NCBI RefSeq assembly: GCF_000024205.1
Contig: NC_013216.1
Location: 124,001-188,000, forward strand
Direction: 5' to 3'
Length of the DNA stretch: 64,000 nt
From: Desulfofarcimen acetoxidans DSM 771
GTDB lineage: Bacteria > Bacillota > Desulfotomaculia > Desulfotomaculales > Desulfofarciminaceae
Positions 58,001 through 64,000 of this stretch are shown here, in pieces. Under the pieces are notes generated by a model, which saw only the letters and a program-made list of their open reading frames with translations, was not told the origin of the DNA and did not search any database. The position numbers and the translations under genes were made by a program. Position 1 is the first letter of the stretch. Each line of letters opens with the position of its first letter.

Positions 58001-59984
58001 CAGAGTAACAGATCCTTTAAATCGCAAAGCCTATTACCAGTACGATCCCGTAAGCAACCTGATTTATACACGCGACCCCAGGAGCGCGTCGTCATCGGAC
58101 AACACATACAGCACATTCTACGGGCCAAACAACCTGAACCGGCTTTCTGCCCTGACCGATTCACAGAACCGGAGCGCCACCTATACCTATGACAGATCCG
58201 GTAACCTGACGGGAATTGCCCTGCCCAACGGCCAAAGCGAAAGCCTGGAATATGATAACGCCAACCGCCTGAGCAAAATTACACTAAGTGATGGCAAATA
58301 CTATAACTATTACTATGACGGAGCCGGAGAACTGATCAGCGTTACAGATCAAAACGGAGCCGGTTGCTCCTGGAACTACGACGGAGCACACAGAGTAACC
58401 GGTACAACAGATCCATTAGGCTATCAGCTTAACTACTCCTTAGATAAAAGCGGCAATCTTGAGTTGGAATCTGGTATTGATTACAGTTGCCACTACAAGT
58501 ATGACGGTGGCAATAATATATACAAACTATATCTACCCGGTGCAATAATCTACTATAATCGCGATGGTCAAGGGCGTGTTTTTAACGTTGAGTATAACCC
58601 GTCCTACATTGTTAATCACCAGTTGCATTATGCTACCAGCCAAAGAATAATCAACTATCTGGTCAATGGCTGGTGCATCAGTATCCAGGATCAATACTTC
58701 CCCTATCGATCCGGTTACTCATACGGTTACTATGCTGACGGTACTATCTCCGGCTACAGCTCGTGGAACGGCACACACAGTTTCAGCTATGATGCTGACG
58801 GAAGGCTTGCCTCCTGGACACACGGAGGAATTCAACAGAATTACACATATGATGCCGCCGGCAACCTCCTGACCAAAGGAAACAGGACATTTGCCTACAA
58901 CAACATCAACGAGATCACGAGTCCGGGCTTCACCTACGATCAAAACGGTAACATGACCGGCGACGGCAGCTTCAATTATACCTACAACGCCTTGAATCAG
59001 CTCGTCCGGGTCAATAAAGCATCCGACGGGAGTCTGGTGGCCACCTATACCTACAACCACGACGGCACCAGGAGAAATAAAGTCACCGCTCAAGGAACAA
59101 CCAACTATAACTGGGATGCCTCCGGGAACTTAATTAGGGAAATCGGCCCCAATGGTACCTATTGTTACTACTATGTGTCGGGCAAACTAATCGCCTTCGA
59201 GAATAACCAGCAGTTGTATATAGTGCACGATAACCTGCGGGGCGATGTCATCAGCTTATCAATGACGGATGACTACGGAAACACAGATCAGGAAAACAGG
59301 TATGACTACGACCCATGGGGCACTCCTATCTGTGAGGATGAATCGGTAAAGTCACCCTTCCGCTACGCCGGTTATTACTATGATACTGAGACGGGATTGT
59401 ATTATTTAAAGAGCAGGTATTACAGCCCGGCGTTGGGGAGGTTTTTGACGAGGGACCCGCATAGTTTTATAAATCATGCTGACCCACAGACGCTTAATTT
59501 ATATGCTTATTGTGGGAATAATCCTGTGAGCACTGTTGACCCAACGGGTCATTGGGATGAAGAACCCAGTGAAGGATATGTTGTTAGCCCAGATTATTTG
59601 GAAAATACCGCAACAGCTAGGATTATTAATAGTAACGTATTCCAGAATATATTAATGGGAATTAGTGTAGGTGAGGGATTAAGAGCTCTTAAGTTTTTTA
59701 AGGGCGCGGGTAATTTGAAACTTACTTCTGATGCTCTTAAAAAAATTGGGACAAAGGCTGAGAGTAGTGGAATTAGGGCTGTCAAAGGAACTGCTGATGA
59801 TGCTTGGGATTTCTTTAGGAATCAGGTAAATATATCATCAATAAAAGAAGTGAAACCAGGTGTTTTTGTTGGGAAAGACGGTAATGGGCTGACCTTCACA
59901 TATAGAGCAGCCTCAAAGTCAGGACCACCAACAATAGATGTTAACGGAATCCAAGGCTTAAGGAAAATAAAGTTCTTGCCATAG
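52008..59984 (+). CDS. Rhs2, giant secreted Rhs/YD-repeat polymorphic toxin
   Basis: About 2,658 aa from ATG 52008; TTG at 51936 or 52026 are alternatives. The signal peptide is identical to Rhs1 and the first about 195 residues nearly so; then the Ser/Asn-rich part and binding domains differ. The LamG-type unit occurs twice in tandem (365 residues each). YD shell from about 55970, jelly-roll-like insert 56820-57780, and core end YDPWGTP to RYYSPALGRFLTRD at about 59425. Linker HWDEEPSEGYVVSP to ALKFFKGAG, then from 59710 a 91-aa tip ending TFTYRAASKSGPPTIDVNG and LRKIKFLP. The tip's Arg/Ser/Thr arrangement recalls EndoU/barnase-like (BECR) RNases, low confidence. Immunity gene 11 bp downstream. 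Confidence 0.9.
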   Translation: MLGGLRLEKKYYMPKPSSRIKKCICCVLTIIMLLISNTGFIPNYYITNNAKAMSLPNNSQTSIASGNSGNESPSDNMTNQSETETSAQNNSVTGDVYVEQKIFTSDSLMFTPFNSQKALTERVYSDNPDYINKVINYSEIPNTFQSTGEYVYQSGDIHMQQVIHMPKMMERPDISNPSVSNTVYNQTSTLNQNNENSIASYVYENNNSSDIIASDTESTYNSSAAPASDFDTSAITDSKTGMEENDLYLIDSGQIMNPDQSDSGVVDSPAQENFTSQQTDLSNTSVASDVHSTGRNMNTIFPIQNKSGPFTVGFSRHAGSDLLRFSYKNANLMLNPLNPASVSGSVYKNTITYENIYPNTNIRYTLEKNRLKEDIIVQKYTGVNEFNFQLSVSNAVYDNKSSGEISFLDPGSSTPLFYMAKPFAVDKNGNRCELVNIVISDTGSLKLTVDPDWLKKAVYPIIIDPTIYLPDAIFTRSSTAYNLEGVQVQANQPRYEASKFGQAIMIEEGTTNLFDQSQLSTFYSFPSNTHAIQQSNGFWRLSKGTDNEFLCNYNISIVNGTTYTESFYFHHDGTITGLYITFFTNNGHHLVPATIEDLGGGLKRASATYTTVMNDNCIRAVDIFQPSGTWTYIEIARAQLEAKAYATSYQINGASRAAEDLNIPTVGILNKDKGAIEIRFNPLTINNWNNYFYMDINTGRFLLFFDNTGRISWDYGAVNDSISSVAGIAVAHQPIDICMSWDATVGTRELMVNGQSIGTKAFTAPAGLPDSVGLVNNFATLLDDLRISSRARTLAEHQAAYNSGQPLPIDGFTKCKMSFDGNLYTASYGVINTGITAAFSRSSIAYKQNGTQVQVNQPRYEASKFGQAIMIEEGTTNLFDQSQLSTFYSFPSNTHAIQQSNGFWRLSKGTDNEFLCNYNISIVNGTTYTESFYFHHDGTITGLYITFYTNNGHHLVPATIEDLGGGLKRANATYTTVMNDNCIRAVDIFQPSGTWTYIEIARAQLEAKAYATSYQINGVSRAAEDLNIPTVGIFNKDKGTIEIRFNPLTINNWNNYFYMDISTGRFLLFFDNTGRVLWDYGAVNDSISSVAGIAVAHQPIDICMSWDATVGTRELMVNGQSIGTKAFTAPVGLPDSVGLVNNFATLLDDLRISSRARTLTEYQAAYSSNQPLPIDDATTCKMSFDNNLYTTDMWGTGILPYWNYNTASLGGGWNTPVNTFNLNMLLNKSLFYLPGHGLPIGESITYNSIDGRNGPLGIGWHLGSDTGLTECKDGSVIYNGGDGSSHAFTPNGSGGYTAPSGIYLTLQKTAPGNFIINDKKHNTYTYQNNKPTQSIDRNNNITTYTYDNNGRLSQLYDASGRKITYAYNSAGQVTSISDPANHAYRFTYQNNKLISATDPSNNTFTLSYDSNGHLNSFTDPLNRKTTFNINPNGQLLSYNDARSNDQDFYTTTFNQFLQSNTMVTTITDPGNRTNTYHHDNNTGNLIKQQDGVGNTWNYTWTDNNLTQSQDAKGTTNCQYDNMGNMTQKTITVDSNPGNNIIETMTYNNYNELLTKKDNNGRETNYTYNSQGNLLSTSDPNEKASSSYSYDQYGNIIQYNPNVLGYHNLVLNGSMEMLDTNDNLPANWGMNGSATVSRDDSFHPHGNYSLKISNTTAPYCYFRQDINNTNFSLDALTLRAEVKLNKVTGGISSDGEEPFGEDSCSGLKIGFLFHDDYGNYAYVYAICTGSGRTTITLPTTVPFLPSPPYHGALYHVQVFMGLNNSSGTAWFDGVQLLCKGSCSQDHIISQFNSVENSSFEDTLDYWTPGGAATVNSSLSWGGSYSLKMTAAGTTYQDVPTYAGEPLTLSGMINTSGVSGSGACYRIDYYDASNNLISGTSVQTACISGTQGWTRMASMANAPANANHARLQCILNGSGAAYFDDVKLTPINSMQYTYDKPSDYTNPGSYTGGNYMTLSEDALGIQNAYAYDANVGNMIGHADPLNHITWFNYDTLNRLIRVTDPLNRKAYYQYDPVSNLIYTRDPRSASSSDNTYSTFYGPNNLNRLSALTDSQNRSATYTYDRSGNLTGIALPNGQSESLEYDNANRLSKITLSDGKYYNYYYDGAGELISVTDQNGAGCSWNYDGAHRVTGTTDPLGYQLNYSLDKSGNLELESGIDYSCHYKYDGGNNIYKLYLPGAIIYYNRDGQGRVFNVEYNPSYIVNHQLHYATSQRIINYLVNGWCISIQDQYFPYRSGYSYGYYADGTISGYSSWNGTHSFSYDADGRLASWTHGGIQQNYTYDAAGNLLTKGNRTFAYNNINEITSPGFTYDQNGNMTGDGSFNYTYNALNQLVRVNKASDGSLVATYTYNHDGTRRNKVTAQGTTNYNWDASGNLIREIGPNGTYCYYYVSGKLIAFENNQQLYIVHDNLRGDVISLSMTDDYGNTDQENRYDYDPWGTPICEDESVKSPFRYAGYYYDTETGLYYLKSRYYSPALGRFLTRDPHSFINHADPQTLNLYAYCGNNPVSTVDPTGHWDEEPSEGYVVSPDYLENTATARIINSNVFQNILMGISVGEGLRALKFFKGAGNLKLTSDALKKIGTKAESSGIRAVKGTADDAWDFFRNQVNISSIKEVKPGVFVGKDGNGLTFTYRAASKSGPPTIDVNGIQGLRKIKFLP
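53433..55590 (+). repeat. 1,095-bp tandem duplication inside Rhs2
   Basis: Two units (from 53433 and from 54528) are offset by exactly 1,095 bp, 365 codons, and are nearly identical at the DNA level across most of their length. They encode the binding/LamG-type domain with IMIEEGTTNLFDQSQLSTF and LDDLRISSRARTL. A third, partial copy lies at 32836-33400. Confidence 0.95.
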
Positions 59985-59995
59985 GAGGAGTAGTG

Positions 59996-60577
59996 ATGAT
60001 ACGGGAAATAACTAATGAAAGTCAGAAACTAAAATTGAAAACCGAATTTCTAAAAGTATTTAAAGGAATAGATCCGTTTCATGAAGTATTTAATGATGCC
60101 GTCGTTGAAAGGCTGATAATCTATCCAACAGATGGATATTACCTTACTCCAGAACAGTTTGAAGCACTATTAAATGCCGCAAACATTGTAGGAGATAGCG
60201 AAATATATATATCTGAGGTAGAATCAGAATCGGACTGTTTTACAGCAGGTGAATCAGATAGAAAATATCAATGTAAACATTGGGTAGTGGAAAATCAAAT
60301 TCAATTAAATCAATACTATGAGCTACCAATAGTATTAGAGAATGCTATATATTCGCCTCAAGGCAAGTGGGGTATAATAATTTCTCATGAGGAACATGCA
60401 CTATTAGGTGGAATGAATGAATTCATGAAATACTTCAAAGCAAGTTACAATAAATGGAATGAAGATACTGAATCATTTATTGTAACCTGGGAGAGCAACA
60501 AAAAGCTATATGATTCAAACTTAGATTGGCTTCCAAAAATATTGAGGCATATTAATCAGAATGAAGAAATAATTTGA
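59996..60577 (+). CDS. immunity protein candidate for Rhs2
   Basis: 193 aa from ATG 59996, 7 nt after AGGAGG (GTG 59993 is in frame). Acidic and AT-rich. Segments: LTPEQFEALLNAANIVGDSE, ISEVESESDCFTAGESDRKY, WGIIISHEEHALLGGMNEFM and a Trp-rich end. No family recognised. The role follows from position right after the toxin tip and before repeat copy 4. Confidence 0.6.
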   Translation: MIREITNESQKLKLKTEFLKVFKGIDPFHEVFNDAVVERLIIYPTDGYYLTPEQFEALLNAANIVGDSEIYISEVESESDCFTAGESDRKYQCKHWVVENQIQLNQYYELPIVLENAIYSPQGKWGIIISHEEHALLGGMNEFMKYFKASYNKWNEDTESFIVTWESNKKLYDSNLDWLPKILRHINQNEEII

Positions 60578-60589
60578 TGTAAATACAAC

Positions 60590-60985
60590 AAATACTTCCC
60601 TGAAAAACTATGCGAAGAATAGTATTCCTATCGGGCCAGCAATGAACCTTAACAAACACCTTAATAAGCTTGAAATTTATCGGCTTTTTAGCCAACCACA
60701 GCCACCTAAGGAAACTGGCTGCTGGCGGTTCAAATCTATAAGCGGTCGGCATTGCCGGTCGCTGTAAACCGGCGGGGGGCGCCTAAAGGTGCACCCGCCT
60801 TTAACCTGTATGGTTTTCGACCCCATGCTTCACCCCGCCATTGAGGGCAAAAAGCCATATTTAGGATCTGCGTTTTTGGGTGCAGGACATCTTGCATAAA
60901 GCCGCCAATTTTGCCCTCATTTCCACCGGGTGGGGGGGATAGCCTTATGGCGGCTGCCAAAACGCGATACAGCGGTACACAGTAG
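60590..60985 (+). repeat. Rhs cassette-end structured repeat, copy 4
   Basis: Contains CGGGCCAGCAATGAACC, GCCGG/CCGGC around 60755-60773, a core hairpin GGCGGG/CCCGCC (60771-60799) extended by GCGCC/GGTGC with a TAAA loop, then TTTAACCTG and GTTTTCGACCCCATG. The distal CCGCCA/TGGCGG stem (about 60902-60954) keeps its arms while the enclosed loop differs completely from copies 1 and 3. Confidence 0.8.
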
Positions 60986-61762
60986 GCTCTTTATTTAAAA
61001 GCATTTTATATACGTTATGAAATTTCTTAGAATAGTAGGAGTTACACCGACAACCGTGAGGGGTTTTTTAAAGTGCTGTCAAGAGAATGGTGCTGAAGGC
61101 TTAAGTAAATTATAAAAAAATATACGCTTGTACGAAAAACGTGTACAAGCATATATTAAGCAGTTATCGCCTAATGTGGTCAGCTTAACTTACTAAGTAA
61201 ATTTTCTTAGTCATAAATAAACTTAATTATGAATTAATGTTATTTCATGTAAAAAATTATCTAGAGTTGGGAAGGTCTAAACTAGTGTTACAGGGAATAT
61301 GCCCTTTGATATCAGTCATGATAAGAACTTCTCCATCCGGAAATCTTTTGAAAACAGTATATATACTGCCCTGCAAAGTCTTTTCTTTTTTTCTTCCGGA
61401 AAAGAAATAATCCATATCTTGTTTCCCGTATCTAATATTTGCTCTGCAGCCGTTGACATTCTATACCTAAAATACCATATGCAATAAGCATAACATTGAC
61501 TCTTATGACGTCCCTTCGGCAATGGGCTTTTACACATTTACGGCCGCCAGTGGATAGGCTATAATAAAATTAGAATATTATTACCTTTTTGAGACCAGAC
61601 TTGTATTTATATACACCTGCATGAGTACTTGCTTTTTTCTGAAAGGCAAGTATTCATGCGGTAGTTATTTTGTCGTCTTTTTCAGATCAGTCCACATTTA
61701 TGCCTATCATGGTTTTTTCGTCAATATTCATACATTAAATAATTCTTTACGCGATCAATTAT
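60986..61762. other. gene-free stretch before the XRE gene
   Basis: AT-rich, with no coding sequence I can support; short frames on both strands have no family features. A hairpin GCTTGTAC/GTACAAGC (61126-61150) is the only clear structure. Confidence 0.5.
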
Positions 61763-61811
61763 ATGACACAAATAACATCGCGTCAATACTTCCAGATGTT
61801 ATTTGTGTCAT
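61763..61811. promoter_or_regulatory. 17-bp inverted repeat, likely operator of the XRE regulator
   Basis: ATGACACAAATAACATC (61763-61779) and its exact complement (61795-61811), separated by 15 bp, ending about 48 bp before the regulator's start codon. Size and place suit a dimeric helix-turn-helix repressor. Confidence 0.65.
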
Positions 61812-61858
61812 GCAAAATAAGTTTGCACCTATTTTGTCATTCAAGGAGCCATAAATTT

Positions 61859-62284
61859 ATGTCGGAATTATCTTTTTCAACGCAAGAGCTCGGCAAACGA
61901 GTTGCAGAAATACGGGGCAAGAATACTCAAAAGGAACTTGCCAAAGCAATCGGTGTCAGCCGAAGCTATATTGGTAACATTGAGCAGGGTATCACCGTAC
62001 CAAGTCTGGAAGTTTTAATAAATATAGCCCAACAATATCATGTTTCTCTGGATTGGCTCGTTTACGGTAATACGAATTCATCCCCTGTAGCTGGTGCAAC
62101 TGGTTACCAGCATAAATCACCGGATTTTTTCCTGCGCCGGCAAGCTACCGCTGTGGAACAAAATTTTTCTTCTGCCGCATTTCCGCCGAAAATACTCAAA
62201 CAATTTAAAAACTTAACGCCAAATAACCAAAGGCTTGTCTTTGAATTCATAAAAATGCTGACCATGTACGAAAAAAACAATTAA
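61859..62284 (+). CDS. XRE family helix-turn-helix regulator
   Basis: 141 aa from ATG 61859 after AAGGAGCC; a longer frame from 61763 reads through the inverted repeat and is rejected. The Cro/CI-type domain occupies residues 8-66 (LGKRVAEIRGKNTQKELAKA, IGVSRSYIGNIEQGITVPSL, YHVSLDWLVYGN). The C-terminal half (SPDFFLRRQATAVEQNF to VFEFIKMLTMYEKN) is helical and may dimerise. It probably represses itself through the inverted repeat upstream. No partner gene is evident. Confidence 0.85.
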   Translation: MSELSFSTQELGKRVAEIRGKNTQKELAKAIGVSRSYIGNIEQGITVPSLEVLINIAQQYHVSLDWLVYGNTNSSPVAGATGYQHKSPDFFLRRQATAVEQNFSSAAFPPKILKQFKNLTPNNQRLVFEFIKMLTMYEKNN

Positions 62285-62581
62285 TGCTTTTTTAGGTCCT
62301 AACATTTATCACTGGTTTACGCAACAATACCCACGATGCATTTACATGGATGGGTATTTTACATTTTCTTTGAGTTTTCGTCTATCCTAATGCTCACCTT
62401 ATCTTGTCAAACTATGCGTATTTTTCGTTCTTTCATGCATCTGTACGGTTTCCTGAATAGCCTTCGCCTTTTCTATCATACTTTTTCCCCAGAACCGTCC
62501 ATATTCCGAACAATTTCTTTTTGCTTCTTTTTCATTTCTGCTTGCGGTTATTTGGGCCGTTTCTTAGTTTATGCCTTTTCG

Positions 62582-63214
62582 TCACAAGGACATTTCCATA
62601 TCCCTATTGCAAAGGATAAGTGCGACCCAGACAAACGGATTAAACCAATGAATTGCTAGGATAAGAAACCCGGCGATTTTCACAATATGGTCAAAACGTC
62701 GGATATGTGTCTGTTCGTGTAGTACGATATAGTTTTGTTTCCGTTTCGAGAGTGTGGATGGCAGAAAGATATTCGGATGTATTCCAATAAGTTTTTTGTG
62801 CAACAACATAAGCGTAGCAACACTGTAAAGAATGAGCGCAGCAATACCAATAAGCCAAATGATTTCACCAAAAAATATCCATATCTGCAAAGGGTTTATA
62901 CTCGCACCTAGTGTTGCCGGTGCTGGCAGAACAGCGTTTATCGTATTGTCAATAACGTCCAATCCTGTGGTAATCTTCGGATTTTGAGAATAAATTATAT
63001 CCGTCGAAATCGGGTTCGGATTGACTGGAAGCAAACTCCATACACCTTTAAATGAGATAGGACAAACAAGATGAAACAGAACTATGCTCCATAATACATA
63101 GGAAAATATCTTAGGAGCTTTTTTAAGCAGCAATCTCGCAATTAGCACAAATATGATAACGAGGCTTGCGTTAAAACTCATGTTAAGTATTTGCAAAAAG
63201 ACCCTATCAAACAT
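62582..63214 (-). CDS. BlaR1/MecR1-type M56 membrane peptidase, truncated
   Basis: 210 aa, with hydrophobic segments near residues 10-30, 35-55 and 110-135 and the zinc protease motif VLHEQTHIRRFDHIVK (HEQTH). Family members continue after NRDMEMS with CDEAV and a further zinc ligand, and often a sensor domain. Here it ends MEMSL and stop, so the catalytic site is probably incomplete. It lies 5 bp after the BlaI-type gene, the usual repressor-sensor order. Confidence 0.75.
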   Translation of the reverse strand: MFDRVFLQILNMSFNASLVIIFVLIARLLLKKAPKIFSYVLWSIVLFHLVCPISFKGVWSLLPVNPNPISTDIIYSQNPKITTGLDVIDNTINAVLPAPATLGASINPLQIWIFFGEIIWLIGIAALILYSVATLMLLHKKLIGIHPNIFLPSTLSKRKQNYIVLHEQTHIRRFDHIVKIAGFLILAIHWFNPFVWVALILCNRDMEMSL

Positions 63215-63219
63215 ACGCT

Positions 63220-63579
63220 TTACCCCCTGCTTTGATTGATGAGCTTTTGCAGCTCGTCGCTCTCTTTTTTTGACAGCTTCTTTCGCATAGTAAACGCGGC
63301 TAAAAATTGAGGAAGCGATCCGTCAAAGGTTTCTTCAATAAATTTTTCACTTTGCAAAGCCTTAAATTCTTGTTTAGACAGAATGGACGACACAACACCA
63401 TCTTTGTTTTGAAAAATATTCCGCTGGCACAGGCGACGCAACATTGTGTAGGTAGTGGATTTTTTCCATCCTAACTCTTTCTCGCAGAGTTTTACTAAAT
63501 CGCCGGAAGAAATCGGCTCACTATGCCACATAAGTTCTGCGAACTTCGTCTCCATAGCTCCTAATCTATAATCAAGCAC
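63220..63579 (-). CDS. BlaI/MecI/CopY family repressor
   Basis: 119 aa from GTG 63579, placed 9 nt after AGGAGG on the minus strand; an ATG at 63609 precedes that site and is unlikely. Winged helix: LGAMETKFAELMWHSEPISS, KLCEKELGWKKSTTYTMLRR. Dimerisation tail: EKFIEETFDGSLPQFLAAFT and LSKKESDELQKLIN. Such repressors are inactivated by cleavage by the M56 partner; a TAAC-AAC-GTTA-like dyad about 50 bp upstream could be an operator (weak). With a truncated sensor, regulation may be constitutive repression. Confidence 0.88.
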   Translation of the reverse strand: MLDYRLGAMETKFAELMWHSEPISSGDLVKLCEKELGWKKSTTYTMLRRLCQRNIFQNKDGVVSSILSKQEFKALQSEKFIEETFDGSLPQFLAAFTMRKKLSKKESDELQKLINQSRG

Positions 63580-63614
63580 AACATTTTTCCTCCTGAGGTT
63601 TAACTCCATTAAAC

Positions 63615-64000
63615 TTCAATATAAATCTAACAACGTTAAACAGGATTGTCAATAATGATTTTATATGTCTGTCACGTTATTGTTGGTGCCTGATAGTTGC
63701 ATCCTTATGCGCCTTGCGCATTTAATAAGATTGTATTTGCGGCAATGACTAAAAGGGTGACTTGGGAATATTCTGATCTGCCTTTCTTTTGTAAGGATGA
63801 GAATTTAATTACTTTTATTATATTTTTTAAAATTCATTAAATTTTTTGTCGAATTAATATTGATTTCAGGTTAAAAATATACTATTCTTGTAATAAGATA
63901 TATTTATTGATTACGATAATTAATGTTTATTGTAGGCGGTAATTATTAAAAAAATTTGTTTATAGCACAACTAAATATGAGTCTATATTTAAAAAGGAGG
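63615..64000. other. gene-free AT-rich end with start signals for the next gene
   Basis: No coding sequence. The last bases AAAAAGGAGG are a strong ribosome binding site, so a plus-strand gene should start a few bases beyond the window. Confidence 0.6.

Noticed and set aside
27124-60985. Cassette-end repeats as integron attC sites
   Set aside because: They are far longer than attC, lie after toxin-immunity pairs rather than single promoterless cassettes, and no integron integrase or attI is present; the only recombinase relic is phage-like.
18930-61000. Repeated DNA considered as CRISPR arrays
   Set aside because: Repeats are either YD-coding units, long cassette repeats or IS ends. No short, evenly spaced direct repeats with unique spacers were seen, and no cas genes.
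62336-62659. Plus-strand hydrophobic frame downstream of the XRE gene
   Set aside because: It overlaps the end of the M56 gene on the other strand and lacks start signals; its Phe-rich content follows from antisense A-rich sequence.

Overview
The window looks like the chromosome of an anaerobic, low-to-mid GC Gram-positive (Firmicutes, Clostridia; a Peptococcaceae/Desulfotomaculum-like host is my guess). The reasons are a double-cubane-cluster reductase with its activase, Shine-Dalgarno sequences of the AGGAGG type with many TTG/GTG starts, a lipoprotein PstS, a copper-amine-oxidase-N/transglutaminase exported protein, BlaI/BlaR1-type genes and very large secreted Rhs proteins with Gram-positive signal peptides.

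Positions 1-18.9 kb are ordinary, densely coding chromosome. On the minus strand lie a DUF169 gene cut by the window edge, an IS200/IS605 right-end remnant, and a two-gene operon for a 2-hydroxyacyl-CoA-dehydratase-like double-cubane reductase and its ATP-dependent activase. Next is a Wadjet (JetABCD) anti-plasmid condensin system in an unusual layout: jetD is divergent from jetA-jetB, and jetC lies 5.7 kb away behind a Uma2 endonuclease gene, an MBL-fold hydrolase gene and a convergent pstSCAB phosphate-uptake operon. jetC overlaps a gene for an exported protein.

Positions 18.9-61 kb form an Rhs polymorphic-toxin locus. Two giant secreted Rhs genes (19.5-26.6 kb and 52.0-60.0 kb) share an almost identical 500-bp promoter/leader, signal peptide and Rhs core, but differ in the N-terminal binding region and in the C-terminal toxin tip. 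Each is followed by a small immunity-like gene. Between them lie at least seven partial cassettes: Rhs core pieces, orphan tips and immunity genes, including two with double-CXXC immunity genes and a duplicated DUF3396-type immunity cassette. They are broken up by IS110, IS630 (three), IS1634-, IS4- and IS21-type elements or remnants. Four cassettes, including both full-length ones, are followed directly by a dispersed element of about 350 bp. Its core hairpin keeps pairing through compensatory changes while the loop and flanks vary. I recognise no known family for it. With the conserved Rhs core upstream it would give each variable tip-immunity unit two homologous flanks, which suggests a tip-swapping cassette system. 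A second shared signature, a short G-rich motif at the exact tip boundary, occurs after two different linker sequences.

Positions 47.5-51.3 kb hold island debris: an IS21 fragment, an Rpn nuclease, a tRNA-guanine-transglycosylase-like pseudogene, a tRNA-like gene with anticodon UAU, a HicAB toxin-antitoxin pair and a tyrosine-recombinase remnant. From 61 kb onward come an XRE regulator with a perfect 17-bp inverted repeat upstream, a BlaI-type repressor and a truncated BlaR1-type M56 peptidase. The last bases of the window are a ribosome binding site for a gene starting just outside.
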